From: CAMBDR01 sp046597185
Lineage (GTDB): Bacteria > Pseudomonadota > Gammaproteobacteria > Burkholderiales > Burkholderiaceae_D
Length of the DNA stretch: 5,737 bases
Reading direction: 5' to 3'
Assembly (NCBI GenBank): GCA_046597185.1
Contig: JBKJLF010000124.1
Coordinates: forward strand, 1-5,737
Every line of letters starts with the position of its first letter. The stretch's first letter is position 1. The notes beneath the pieces are model-generated. The model did no database searches, was not told where the DNA came from, and worked only from the letters and a program-made list of their open reading frames with translations. A program made the translations under genes and the position numbers. Shown piece after piece: positions 1-5,737 of this stretch.

Positions 1-364
1 CCGCGTCGGAACCGTGCACGGCGTTGGCATCAATCGAATCAGCGAAATCGGCGCGAATCGTGCCTTTTTCTGCTTTCTTTGGATCGGTTGCGCCCATCAG
101 GTTGCGGTGTGTCAAAATGGCATCTTCACCTTCCAGAACAGTGACCATCACCGGCCCGGAAATCATGAAACTGACCAAATCATTGAAGAAAGGACGCGCT
201 TTATGCACTGCATAAAACCCTTCAGCTTCAGCACGCGACAGGTGTGTCATGCGGGCAGCAATAATTTTCAAGCCCGCGCCTTCAAAGCGTGCATAAATTT
301 GACCGATCACGTTTTTTGCAACTGCATCCGGTTTGATGATCGACAGGGTACGTTCGATTGCCAT
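1..364 (-). CDS. ndk: Nucleoside diphosphate kinase, 3' end outside the window
   Basis: Cytosolic enzyme that moves the gamma-phosphate of ATP to NDPs through a phosphohistidine and so balances NTP and dNTP pools. The 121 complete codons seen read MAIERTLSIIKPDAVAKN at the start, the hallmark Ndk N-terminus. Residues 114-121 are NAVHGSDA, matching the family active-site motif, with H117 as the phosphorylated histidine (the same number as in E. coli). Ndk is normally about 141-143 residues, so roughly 20 C-terminal residues lie left of position 1. The start is the ATG at 364-362; a GGAG ribosome binding site (complement of 373-376) precedes it by 8 bases. It is transcribed away from the yccA-like gene. 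Nothing suggests disruption: the cut is simply the window edge. Identity is near certain from sequence. Confidence 0.97.
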   Translation of the reverse strand, partial: MAIERTLSIIKPDAVAKNVIGQIYARFEGAGLKIIAARMTHLSRAEAEGFYAVHKARPFFNDLVSFMISGPVMVTVLEGEDAILTHRNLMGATDPKKAEKGTIRADFADSIDANAVHGSDA

Positions 365-431
365 TTGTAAAACTCCAAAAAAGGTTTAATTCAAGAAAGA
401 AATACTCAATTAGTAACTTGCGCAACCCTTG

Positions 432-440
432 ATTCTAACA
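432..440 (-). promoter_or_regulatory. Candidate extended -10 promoter for ndk
   Basis: Read on the minus strand this is TGTTAGAAT, an extended -10 (TG-N-TAGAAT, five of six matches to TATAAT). No good -35 hexamer lies 16-18 bases upstream, which is tolerated by extended -10 promoters. Transcription would begin near position 425, giving a leader of about 61 nt before the ndk ATG. The 8-base palindrome TTGCGCAA (418-425) would sit right at the start of the transcript. The assignment is by pattern only. Confidence 0.45.
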
Positions 441-603
441 CAAATCACCCCCATATCGTGGCAGGACGAAAATTGTGCCATTAAATCCGTCCGACAGACG
501 TGAATTCATTGCACTTTTTTTATTTTATCGTCGCCAACAAGCGTCAGCAGGGTGTGGTTTTATCCGCCTGATTTTATTCAGCGCGTGTAAAGGGCGCAAA
601 CAT

Positions 604-614
604 GCTATGCTTAT
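604..614 (+). promoter_or_regulatory. Candidate sigma-S-type -10 element for the yccA-like gene
   Basis: The sequence GCTATGCTTAT matches ten of the eleven positions of the published sigma-S extended -10 consensus KCTAYRCTTAA. The -10 hexamer would be 606-611 and the transcript would start near 618, giving a leader of about 28 nt with the ribosome binding site at 636-640. No recognisable -35 lies 17 bases upstream (583-588), which is common for sigma-S promoters. An inverted repeat, TATGCT (606-611) with AGCATA (619-624), overlaps the same element and could be an operator or chance. It is a prediction from pattern; the presence of rpoS in the same window makes it plausible but does not prove it. 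Confidence 0.45.
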
Positions 615-635
615 ACCGAGCATATTTCATTTTTT

Positions 636-640
636 GGAGG
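636..640 (+). promoter_or_regulatory. Strong ribosome binding site that fixes the yccA-like start
   Basis: GGAGG lies five bases before the ATG at 646. The reading frame is open back to a GTG at 475, but that stretch has no ribosome binding site and no family-like residues. This Shine-Dalgarno site therefore decides the start. Confidence 0.85.
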
Positions 641-645
641 GCATC

Positions 646-1335
646 ATGGCAATCAATCTGGATAGAAATTACGATCTAACGGGCAATTCCGCCCAGGTTC
701 GCAATCGCGTTATGCGTAATACCTACTGGCTACTGGCACTTTCTCTGCTACCGACGGTGCTGGGCGCGTGGATAGGCGTGCAAATGAAGTTTTCGCTGTT
801 CAGTTTTGGACCGGTTATTGGCTTCGTTCTGTTCATGGCAATCGCTTATGGCTCGATGTGGGCAATTTCCCGCAATAAAGATTCCGGCCTTGGCGTATTG
901 CTACTACTCGGCTTTACCTTCTTCATGGGCTTGATGATGTCGCAGTTGATTAGCCACACACTGCACTTTTCCAATGGCGCATCCCTGATCATGATGGCCT
1001 TTGGCGGTACGGCCAGCATTTTTGCCGTCATGGCCACAGTTGCCACGGTGTCCAAACGCGATTTTTCGGGCATGGGGAAATGGTTGTTTGTGGGCTTTTT
1101 GGTGGTGCTGGTGGCTGCGGTACTGAACCTGTTCTTGCAACTGCCTGCCTTGCATCTGGCGATTTCGGTGATGGTGATTTTGATTTTCTCAGCCTATATG
1201 CTGTATGACGTGCAGCAAGTTATTAATGGTGGGGAAACCAATTACATCATGGCGACGCTGAGTATTTATCTTGACATCTACAATGTGTTTACCAGCTTGC
1301 TGCAGTTGCTCGGTATTTTTGGCGGCGACGATTAA
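646..1335 (+). CDS. yccA: Bax inhibitor-1/YccA family inner-membrane protein
   Basis: A 229-residue polytopic membrane protein. Seven hydrophobic segments can be seen, at about 28-45, 51-74, 82-104, 112-134, 146-166, 169-187 and 200-224, as expected for the BI-1 (TMBIM) fold. Strong YccA-like signatures are RNTYWLL near residue 24, NLFLQLPALHLAIS at 161-174 and GGETNYI at 195-201, all very close to E. coli YccA (219 residues). E. coli YccA is a substrate and inhibitor of the FtsH protease and interacts with HflK/HflC; the same role here is inferred. Unlike what I recall of E. coli YccA, this protein has D188 (LYDVQQ) and D210 (YLDIYN), placed like the aspartate pair that senses pH in the Bacillus homologue YetJ. 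It is a single gene, divergent from ndk and convergent with rlmD, with a possible sigma-S promoter. Family assignment is firm; strict YccA orthology is less so. Confidence 0.92.
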   Translation: MAINLDRNYDLTGNSAQVRNRVMRNTYWLLALSLLPTVLGAWIGVQMKFSLFSFGPVIGFVLFMAIAYGSMWAISRNKDSGLGVLLLLGFTFFMGLMMSQLISHTLHFSNGASLIMMAFGGTASIFAVMATVATVSKRDFSGMGKWLFVGFLVVLVAAVLNLFLQLPALHLAISVMVILIFSAYMLYDVQQVINGGETNYIMATLSIYLDIYNVFTSLLQLLGIFGGDD

Positions 1336-1348
1336 GCAAATTAATTGC

Positions 1349-1410
1349 CATGGTGGGCATGACAATGTCCACCATGTTTCCCGCGTGGGCATTTCATGCC
1401 CACCCTACCC
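1349..1410. repeat. Twin-hairpin REP-like palindromic element
   Basis: Two hairpins lie side by side in the 69-bp gap between convergent genes. The first (1349-1376) has a 12-bp stem with one G-U pair and a 4-base loop. The second (1385-1403) has a perfect 8-bp stem, GTGGGCAT/ATGCCCAC, with loop TTC. The 8-mer GTGGGCAT occurs in both left arms (1353-1360 and 1385-1392), so the two hairpins are related, as in twin-hairpin BIME/REP elements. On the minus strand the element opens with tandem GTAGG units followed by GTGGGCA, a pattern I recall as dispersed in several proteobacterial genomes. Its edge overlaps rlmD: the TAG stop at 1405-1407 lies within it. Neither side has a clear U-tract, yet the hairpins may still help end both transcripts. 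Mobility by a RAYT-type transposase is inference. Confidence 0.6.
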
Positions 1411-2742
1411 TACCCGATCAAACACCGCCATCGATTCCACATGCGAAGTATGCGGAAACATATTCACCACACCAGCAAGACTCAATTGATAACCCGCCTG
1501 ATGCACCAGAATACCAGCATCGCGCGCCAGGGTTGACGGGCTGCACGACACATACACAATCCGTTGGGGCTTGAATTGCGCACTCTCGGCTGGCAAGGCG
1601 GCCAATGACTCGCACAGTGCCTGCGCGCCATCACGCGGTGGGTCAATCAACATCCGGTCAAATGGCCCCAGCTTAATCCATTGCGCCGCCGTCATTTCAA
1701 ATAGATTGCGGGTACTGAATTCGGTTTTTTCAGCCACACCATTATATTTGGCATTCTCGCGGGCGCGCTCGGTCAAACTTTCGCTCCCTTCGATGCCCAC
1801 CACGCTACGCGCCTGGGTTGCCATGGCCAGGGTAAAATTGCCCAGTCCACAAAACAAATCGGCCACCCGCTCGTGCGCCTTGGCGTCCAGCAGGCGCAAG
1901 GCGCGCTGCACCAGAACCCGGTTAATCATGTGGTTAACCTGGGTAAAATCGACCGGTTTAAACGGCATGGTGATGCCAAATTCGGGCAAATGATAGGCCA
2001 GTTGCACATCCAGCGGGTAATACGGCGCGGCGGTTTCCGGCCCCTTGGTTTGCAACCACCATTGAATTTTGTATTGGTCGGCAAAGGCGCGCAGTTTGGT
2101 TTCATCGTCGGGCGTCAACGCTGCCATGATGCGCAGCACCAGCGCGGTGACGGTGTTGCCCACAGCCAATTCAATTTGCGGCATTTGCTCCATAATTGTG
2201 AGCGAGGCCACCAATTCGCGCAGCGGCAACAACATGGCCGACACATGCGGTGGCAGAATTTGGCAACTCCGGATATCGGCCACAAACGGTGACTTGCGCT
2301 CGTGAAAGCCAACCAGCACCTGGCCCTTCTTTTTCACATGCTTGACCGACAGCCTGGCCCGATAGCGGTAACCCCAGGTCGGGCCATACACCGGGCGCAA
2401 CAGGTTGAGCGCGCGCACTTTGCCGATATGGCGCAAATTATCTTCCAGCGTGCGCTGCTTGATGGCAACTTGCGCACTGGCATCCAGATGTTGCATCGAA
2501 CAACCGCCACACACGCCAAAATGCACGCATTGGGGCTTGACGCGCAAGGATGATTCGCGCAGCAAGGCGCTCATGCTGGCGATTTCAAAATTCTTTTTCT
2601 TTTTAAAGGTGGAATACTTGACCCGCTCGCCCGGCAAGGCACCTTCGACGAAAATGACTTTGCCCGGACTACCATCTTCGTTCGGGAGATGGCCTACACC
2701 GCGCGCTTCGGAATCGAGCGAGCTGATTTCAATAATATGCAT
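1405..2742 (-). CDS. rlmD: 23S rRNA (uracil-1939-C5)-methyltransferase RlmD
   Basis: SAM-dependent enzyme (formerly RumA) that makes m5U at position 1939 of 23S rRNA; 445 residues, near the usual 430-450. An N-terminal TRAM RNA-binding domain covers about 1-60. The [4Fe-4S] cysteines are C72, C78, C81 and C160, the exact spacing of the E. coli set (74, 80, 83, 162). The methyltransferase domain has the SAM motif ADLFCGLGNF at 294-303, Q268 in FTQVN, D367 in IDPPR, the catalytic nucleophile C400 in YVSCSPSTLARD, and the general-base glutamate E436 in HVESM. All key residues are present, so it should be active. The ATG at 2742-2740 is the first good start, but there is no clear Shine-Dalgarno site. 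The stop codon is supplied by the adjoining palindromic repeat. It lies 65 bp after rpoS with a probable terminator between them. TrmA and RlmC paralogues are less likely given the TRAM domain and length. Confidence 0.96.
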   Translation of the reverse strand: MHIIEISSLDSEARGVGHLPNEDGSPGKVIFVEGALPGERVKYSTFKKKKNFEIASMSALLRESSLRVKPQCVHFGVCGGCSMQHLDASAQVAIKQRTLEDNLRHIGKVRALNLLRPVYGPTWGYRYRARLSVKHVKKKGQVLVGFHERKSPFVADIRSCQILPPHVSAMLLPLRELVASLTIMEQMPQIELAVGNTVTALVLRIMAALTPDDETKLRAFADQYKIQWWLQTKGPETAAPYYPLDVQLAYHLPEFGITMPFKPVDFTQVNHMINRVLVQRALRLLDAKAHERVADLFCGLGNFTLAMATQARSVVGIEGSESLTERARENAKYNGVAEKTEFSTRNLFEMTAAQWIKLGPFDRMLIDPPRDGAQALCESLAALPAESAQFKPQRIVYVSCSPSTLARDAGILVHQAGYQLSLAGVVNMFPHTSHVESMAVFDRVG

Positions 2743-2757
2743 AATTCAGTTGAGAAG

Positions 2758-2789
2758 AAAAATAAAAGCTGCCAGCAATGAAGCTAGCA
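2758..2789 (-). terminator. Probable rho-independent terminator of rpoS
   Basis: On the minus strand the 65-bp gap after rpoS contains GCTAGC, loop TTCATT, then GCTGGC (complement of 2771-2788), a 6-bp stem with one G-U pair, extendable by a T-A pair. This is followed within three bases by TTTTATTTTT (complement of 2758-2767). The stem is short, so termination could be partial and allow read-through into rlmD. A weak promoter-like pair, TTGCTA and TTTTAT spaced by 17 bases, overlaps the same stretch and might serve rlmD. Confidence 0.5.
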
Positions 2790-2807
2790 AACTACTAAGC
2801 CGACAAA

Positions 2808-3803
2808 CTACAATAGTGATTCGCGATCCACCCCACGTGAAGCCATGGCGCGCTTGAGCTTACCCAGCGCCTCCTGCTGAATTTGACGCACCCGCTCACG
2901 CGTGATGCCCATTTCATCGGCCAAGGTTTCCAGGGTGGCCGGATCATCGTTATCCAGGCCAAAACGCCGTTGAATCACGGCACGCTGTTTATCGGGCAGA
3001 TTATGCAGCCAATCGTGAATCAGGTGGCTCATTTCATGCTGTTCAGCGGTGGCGTCCGGCCCGTGCTTGCTATCGCTGGGCAACATATCCATTAAACTCG
3101 ATTGCGGATCATTATCCAGCGGCGCATCCAGGGAAGTGGGGTGCTCACTCAAGGCCAAAATATCCTGTACTTCATCGGCGGGCCGCCCCAACAGGTGCGC
3201 AATATCTTCAATCGTCGCGTCTTTGCCGTCATGGTGCTGGGATTCCAGGTGATATTTGGCACGCAAAATTTGGTTTAACTCGCGCACCATATGTACCGGC
3301 AGGCGCACCGTGCGCGCCTGATTCATAATCGCACGCTCAATGCTCTGACGTATCCACCAGGTCGCATAGGTAGAAAAGCGGAAACCACGCTCTGGTTCAA
3401 ATTTATCAATCGCCCGCATCAAGCCGAGGTTGCCCTCTTCTATCATATCCAGCAAGACCACGCCGCGATTAATATAGTGTTTCGCAATCGACACCACCAG
3501 ACGCAGATTGTGTTCGATCATCTTTTGCCGCGCCGCAAAGTCGCCATCTTTGGCCTGACGCGAGAAATGCAATTCTTCCGCAGCCGACAACAAGGGGCGG
3601 GTGCCAATTTGATTCAAATAGCGCTGGGTGGTATCGGTGGATAATTCTGCCGCCAAAACTGACTTCAACTCTTCAACTTCAAGTACCAGCCCCGAACTCA
3701 ATTCTTCAGCGTCATCCTCATCGAGAATTTCAGCCTCTGGCGGTGCCTCGGAAAAATCTTCCGCGCTGCCCTCATCAATCGCGTTACTTGGTTTGTAAGT
3801 CAT
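2808..3803 (-). CDS. rpoS: RNA polymerase sigma factor RpoS (sigma-38)
   Basis: Master sigma factor of the stationary-phase and general stress response; 331 residues, against 330 in E. coli. An acidic N-terminal tail (about 1-55) carries little conservation. Region 1.2 starts at TDTTQRYLNQIG (56-67). Region 2 spans about 94-166, with NLRLVVSIAKHY, DMIEEGNLGLMRA and the -10 recognition helix FSTYATWWIRQSIERAIMNQ. Region 3 is about 170-250 and region 4 about 263-318, with the -35-binding helix-turn-helix in TLETLADEMGITRERVRQIQ. Position R174 aligns with E. coli K173, a residue involved in both RssB recognition and contact with the extended -10. The ATG at 3803 is the only plausible start, since an in-frame TAA lies 27 bases upstream (minus-strand sense); there is no clear Shine-Dalgarno site. 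It follows nlpD by 39 bp, and as in E. coli its main promoter may lie inside nlpD, though I could not place one. RpoD and RpoH are excluded by length and by the conserved neighbours. Confidence 0.97.
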   Translation of the reverse strand: MTYKPSNAIDEGSAEDFSEAPPEAEILDEDDAEELSSGLVLEVEELKSVLAAELSTDTTQRYLNQIGTRPLLSAAEELHFSRQAKDGDFAARQKMIEHNLRLVVSIAKHYINRGVVLLDMIEEGNLGLMRAIDKFEPERGFRFSTYATWWIRQSIERAIMNQARTVRLPVHMVRELNQILRAKYHLESQHHDGKDATIEDIAHLLGRPADEVQDILALSEHPTSLDAPLDNDPQSSLMDMLPSDSKHGPDATAEQHEMSHLIHDWLHNLPDKQRAVIQRRFGLDNDDPATLETLADEMGITRERVRQIQQEALGKLKRAMASRGVDRESLL

Positions 3804-3842
3804 CGGATTGGTCGCTGCAAGAATGCGTTAATCAAAAAGCTG

Positions 3843-4904
3843 TTAGCGATTTGGCAAAAACCGCACCGGATCAACAGGCTTACCTTGCTGGCGAATTTCG
3901 AAATGCAGCTTGACGCTATCACTATCGGAATTACCCATCTCGGCAATTTGTTGACCTTTTTGTACGGCTTGCCCTTCTTTCACTAATAAACTTTGGTTGT
4001 GTGCATAAGCGGATAGCAAATTGCTACTATGTCGTACAATCACCAAATTGCCGTAACCACGCACACTGCCAGCATACATCACTTTGCCCGCACCTGCGGC
4101 GAATATCTGCTGCCCGCTTTTACCTGCGATATCAATCCCCTTATTTTTACCTTCATCAAATCCTGCCAAAATTCGTCCATCGGTAGGCCAAACCCAGGCC
4201 AAAGCCTCATCTGCAGCACTCGCAGGCGCACTCGCGCTTGCGGTGGAAGCCGCACTGACAGCGGCAGCACTGACACTGCTGGCGCTGCCAGTGTTGCTAT
4301 TAGGCACCACATTGGCAGGCGCGCTGGCAACGGCAGTTGCGGCTGCGTCAGTTTTTTGCAACTCAGCCAGTGTGGCTTCAGAATATGGGCGCTTATCGCC
4401 ACGCGGACTGCTCTTATTCACAACCGCTACCGCTGCCCCGGCTGCAGGCGGCGCAACCGGAACTGCTGTGGCAGGTTTTGCACCTTTATCCAAGGCGGGG
4501 GCGGCAGTCACTCGTTCAATTTGCACGCCATTTTTACTGGCACCCGCATCGGGCGGCGCAATACGTAAAGTTTGATCAATTTTAATATCATTTGGATTGC
4601 TTAAATTATTCCAAACCACCAAATCCCGATAATTTTGGCCATGATCCAGCGCCACCCGAATCAGGGTATCGCCTTTTTTCACCGTGTAAAAGCCAGGCGC
4701 ATCCGCTGGCTTCTCCAGCACTTTAGCCGGTTGTGGCGCAGGAACCACGCTCACCTTCGGTTCTGGCACTTTGACATTACTACTGTGTTCGACCACGGGT
4801 GCCGGACTTTGAGTCGTTTGACAAGCAACCATCAAGATTGCACTTCCCACTACCAACAAACAACGCATTCTATTCATACTCATGAGTTTTCGATTCCAAA
4901 CCAT
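3843..4904 (-). CDS. nlpD: NlpD-type lipoprotein, LysM plus degenerate LytM/M23 domain
   Basis: An outer-membrane lipoprotein of 353 residues. A basic, hydrophobic signal peptide ends at lipobox MVAC with C28 as the lipidated cysteine. A Pro/Val-rich stretch leads to a LysM peptidoglycan-binding domain (about 71-115, FYTVKKGDTL). An Ala/Ser/Pro-rich linker (119-236) follows, then an M23/LytM domain (237-350). The domain lacks two zinc/catalytic histidines of active M23 enzymes: N254 replaces the first, and K332 replaces the first H of HxH (KLHFEIR keeps H334). As in E. coli NlpD it should be no hydrolase but an activator of a division amidase such as AmiC; that role is inferred. The first ATG (4904) is 6 bp from the pcm stop, suggesting coupled translation. 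ATGs at 4883 and 4877 would give a more typical, shorter signal peptide, and a weak GGA precedes the former. Confidence 0.93.
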   Translation of the reverse strand: MVWNRKLMSMNRMRCLLVVGSAILMVACQTTQSPAPVVEHSSNVKVPEPKVSVVPAPQPAKVLEKPADAPGFYTVKKGDTLIRVALDHGQNYRDLVVWNNLSNPNDIKIDQTLRIAPPDAGASKNGVQIERVTAAPALDKGAKPATAVPVAPPAAGAAVAVVNKSSPRGDKRPYSEATLAELQKTDAAATAVASAPANVVPNSNTGSASSVSAAAVSAASTASASAPASAADEALAWVWPTDGRILAGFDEGKNKGIDIAGKSGQQIFAAGAGKVMYAGSVRGYGNLVIVRHSSNLLSAYAHNQSLLVKEGQAVQKGQQIAEMGNSDSDSVKLHFEIRQQGKPVDPVRFLPNR

Positions 4905-4910
4905 CCGGCT

Positions 4911-5737
4911 TTAGATGACGCCGGCCCGCAAAGGGACAAAATGACAATCTTCCAGTGTGGTACTGGTCCATTCAAACTGATTGACTCGTTGAATCAATTG
5001 CAACACCTGCTGCTTCGACCCAGCGGGTGCCACGGGTGCGACCAAGCGTCCGCCGATTTGCATTTGATCCAGCAAACCACGCGGCACTTCCATGCCGGCT
5101 GCGGCCAGAATGATACCGTCAAATGGCGCAGCCTGGGGCAAACCCAGCATGCCGTCGCCATAATGCAGGCGAATATTGGCAATGCGCATCGGGCGCAAAT
5201 TGGTTTTTGCCAATTCGTGCAAGGGTTTAATGCGTTCAATCGAATACACTTCTTGTGCCACGCAGGATAATACCGCCGCTTGATAGCCACAACCGGTGCC
5301 AATTTCCAATACCCGATTCAAGTTTTGTCCGGCGCGCAAGACTTCGATCATGCGCGCCACAATATAGGGCTGAGAAATGGTTTGATGATGACCGATCGGT
5401 AACGACGCATCGATATAGGCCTGACTGGCCAGACCGGAATCAATAAATAAATGGCGTTGCACGGCCAACATGGCGGCCAACACGGTTTGGTCTTGCACGC
5501 CCTGGCGCGCGATCCGCCCCACCATGGCACGCCGGATCGCTTCGGACACCAAGGGGTTGGCGCGCTCTTCGCTAATCGGTTGCGGTTCCGGGCGCAGCAA
5601 GGGGCCGGGTGGCGGGTGACGGTTGATCAATTCAGAATTACGGGCGGCGTTTTGGGTCGCCATCTGATGGTTTACTACCCGTGCAGCGCGAGAGTTATTG
5701 GCCGCACGCTCAACCACCGGATTCGGCACCACCGCCG
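4911..5737 (-). CDS. pcm: Protein-L-isoaspartate O-methyltransferase, 5' end probably outside the window
   Basis: SAM-dependent cytosolic repair enzyme (EC 2.1.1.77) that methylates isoaspartyl residues in aged proteins so that they can revert to aspartate. Counting from a possible GTG at 5732-5730, residues 111-125 (LPIGHHQTISQPYIV) form the substrate and active-site motif, VLEIGTGCGYQ (141-151) is the SAM-binding motif I, SIER (164-167) the acidic post-I motif and GDG (192-194) the next. The end, HFVPLRAGVI, is typical. The catalytic core begins near residue 60, where E. coli Pcm (208 residues) starts. The 60 or more residues before it are low-complexity and rich in Asn, Arg, Ala and Pro, an extension also seen in Burkholderia-type Pcm. 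The frame stays open to the window edge, so the start is undecided. Internal ATGs at 5663 and 5525 lack ribosome binding sites, and the latter would cut the first core helix. It heads the pcm-nlpD-rpoS cluster; surE often lies just upstream in relatives. Confidence 0.95.
   Translation of the reverse strand, partial: AVVPNPVVERAANNSRAARVVNHQMATQNAARNSELINRHPPPGPLLRPEPQPISEERANPLVSEAIRRAMVGRIARQGVQDQTVLAAMLAVQRHLFIDSGLASQAYIDASLPIGHHQTISQPYIVARMIEVLRAGQNLNRVLEIGTGCGYQAAVLSCVAQEVYSIERIKPLHELAKTNLRPMRIANIRLHYGDGMLGLPQAAPFDGIILAAAGMEVPRGLLDQMQIGGRLVAPVAPAGSKQQVLQLIQRVNQFEWTSTTLEDCHFVPLRAGVI

Noticed and set aside
14..370. Plus-strand open frame of 118 codons
   Set aside because: Lies antisense to ndk, whose conserved protein sequence explains the region; the predicted product has no recognisable motifs.
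484..530. Possible small RNA ending in a T-rich run (CGTC/GACG stem, then T-run at 514-526)
   Set aside because: The stem is only four pairs and lies too far from the T-run to form a terminator; no promoter is evident for it.
475..645. In-frame upstream extension of the yccA-like gene from a GTG at 475
   Set aside because: No ribosome binding site at 475, the residues do not resemble the family, and a strong GGAGG precedes the ATG at 646. The stretch also holds the likely promoter.
1873..2292. Plus-strand open frame of 139 codons opposite rlmD
   Set aside because: rlmD has all its catalytic and cluster residues on the other strand, so this is a shadow.
3843..4200. Active M23 peptidase in the NlpD C-terminus
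   Set aside because: Two of the required histidine positions are N254 and K332, so zinc-dependent hydrolysis is not expected.
4029..4575. Plus-strand open frames of 163-179 codons opposite nlpD
   Set aside because: Arise from the Ala/Ser-rich linker of nlpD, whose repetitive GC-rich codons keep reverse frames open.
4000..4640. Internal rpoS promoter within nlpD
   Set aside because: Expected from E. coli, but the -10-like hexamers I found on the minus strand lack convincing -35 partners, so none could be assigned.
4635..5270. Plus-strand open frame of 211 codons across the pcm/nlpD junction
   Set aside because: Antisense shadow of two well-identified genes; rich in His, Cys and Gln as expected of a reverse frame, and no ribosome binding site.

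Overview
The window looks like ordinary chromosomal core sequence from a betaproteobacterium, most likely of the order Burkholderiales. An Oxalobacteraceae-like source is my best guess, from family resemblance and not from a search. The pointers are the gene order pcm-nlpD-rpoS-rlmD, a Pcm with a long low-complexity N-terminal extension as in Burkholderia-type enzymes, and a GC content near 50% without strong skew. I see no mobile element, phage, CRISPR or toxin-antitoxin locus.

Layout: positions 1-364 hold the 5' part of ndk (nucleoside diphosphate kinase, minus strand), cut by the window edge just after the catalytic histidine motif. Positions 365-645 are a divergent intergenic region. It carries a plausible extended -10 promoter for ndk and, on the plus strand, a -10 element that resembles the sigma-S consensus, followed by a strong ribosome binding site. 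Positions 646-1335 encode a seven-helix Bax inhibitor-1/YccA family membrane protein, the only plus-strand gene. It converges on rlmD (1405-2742, minus), and the gap between them is filled by a twin-hairpin, REP-like palindromic element that also supplies the rlmD stop codon. Upstream of rlmD, and transcribed the same way, are rpoS (2808-3803), nlpD (3843-4904) and pcm (4911 to the window edge).

How the genes work together: pcm, nlpD and rpoS form a tightly spaced minus-strand cluster (gaps of 6 and 39 bp) resembling the well-known stress/stationary-phase block of proteobacteria. Pcm repairs isoaspartyl damage, NlpD is an outer-membrane lipoprotein with a degenerate LytM domain that would activate septal amidases, and RpoS is the general stress sigma factor. 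RlmD (23S rRNA m5U1939 methyltransferase) follows after a probable terminator. The nearby yccA-like gene, whose family modulates the membrane protease FtsH, may itself read from an RpoS-type promoter, which would link it functionally to its neighbour.

No previously undescribed system is evident. The points most worth a second look are the twin-hairpin repeat at 1349-1410 and the candidate sigma-S promoter at 604-614.
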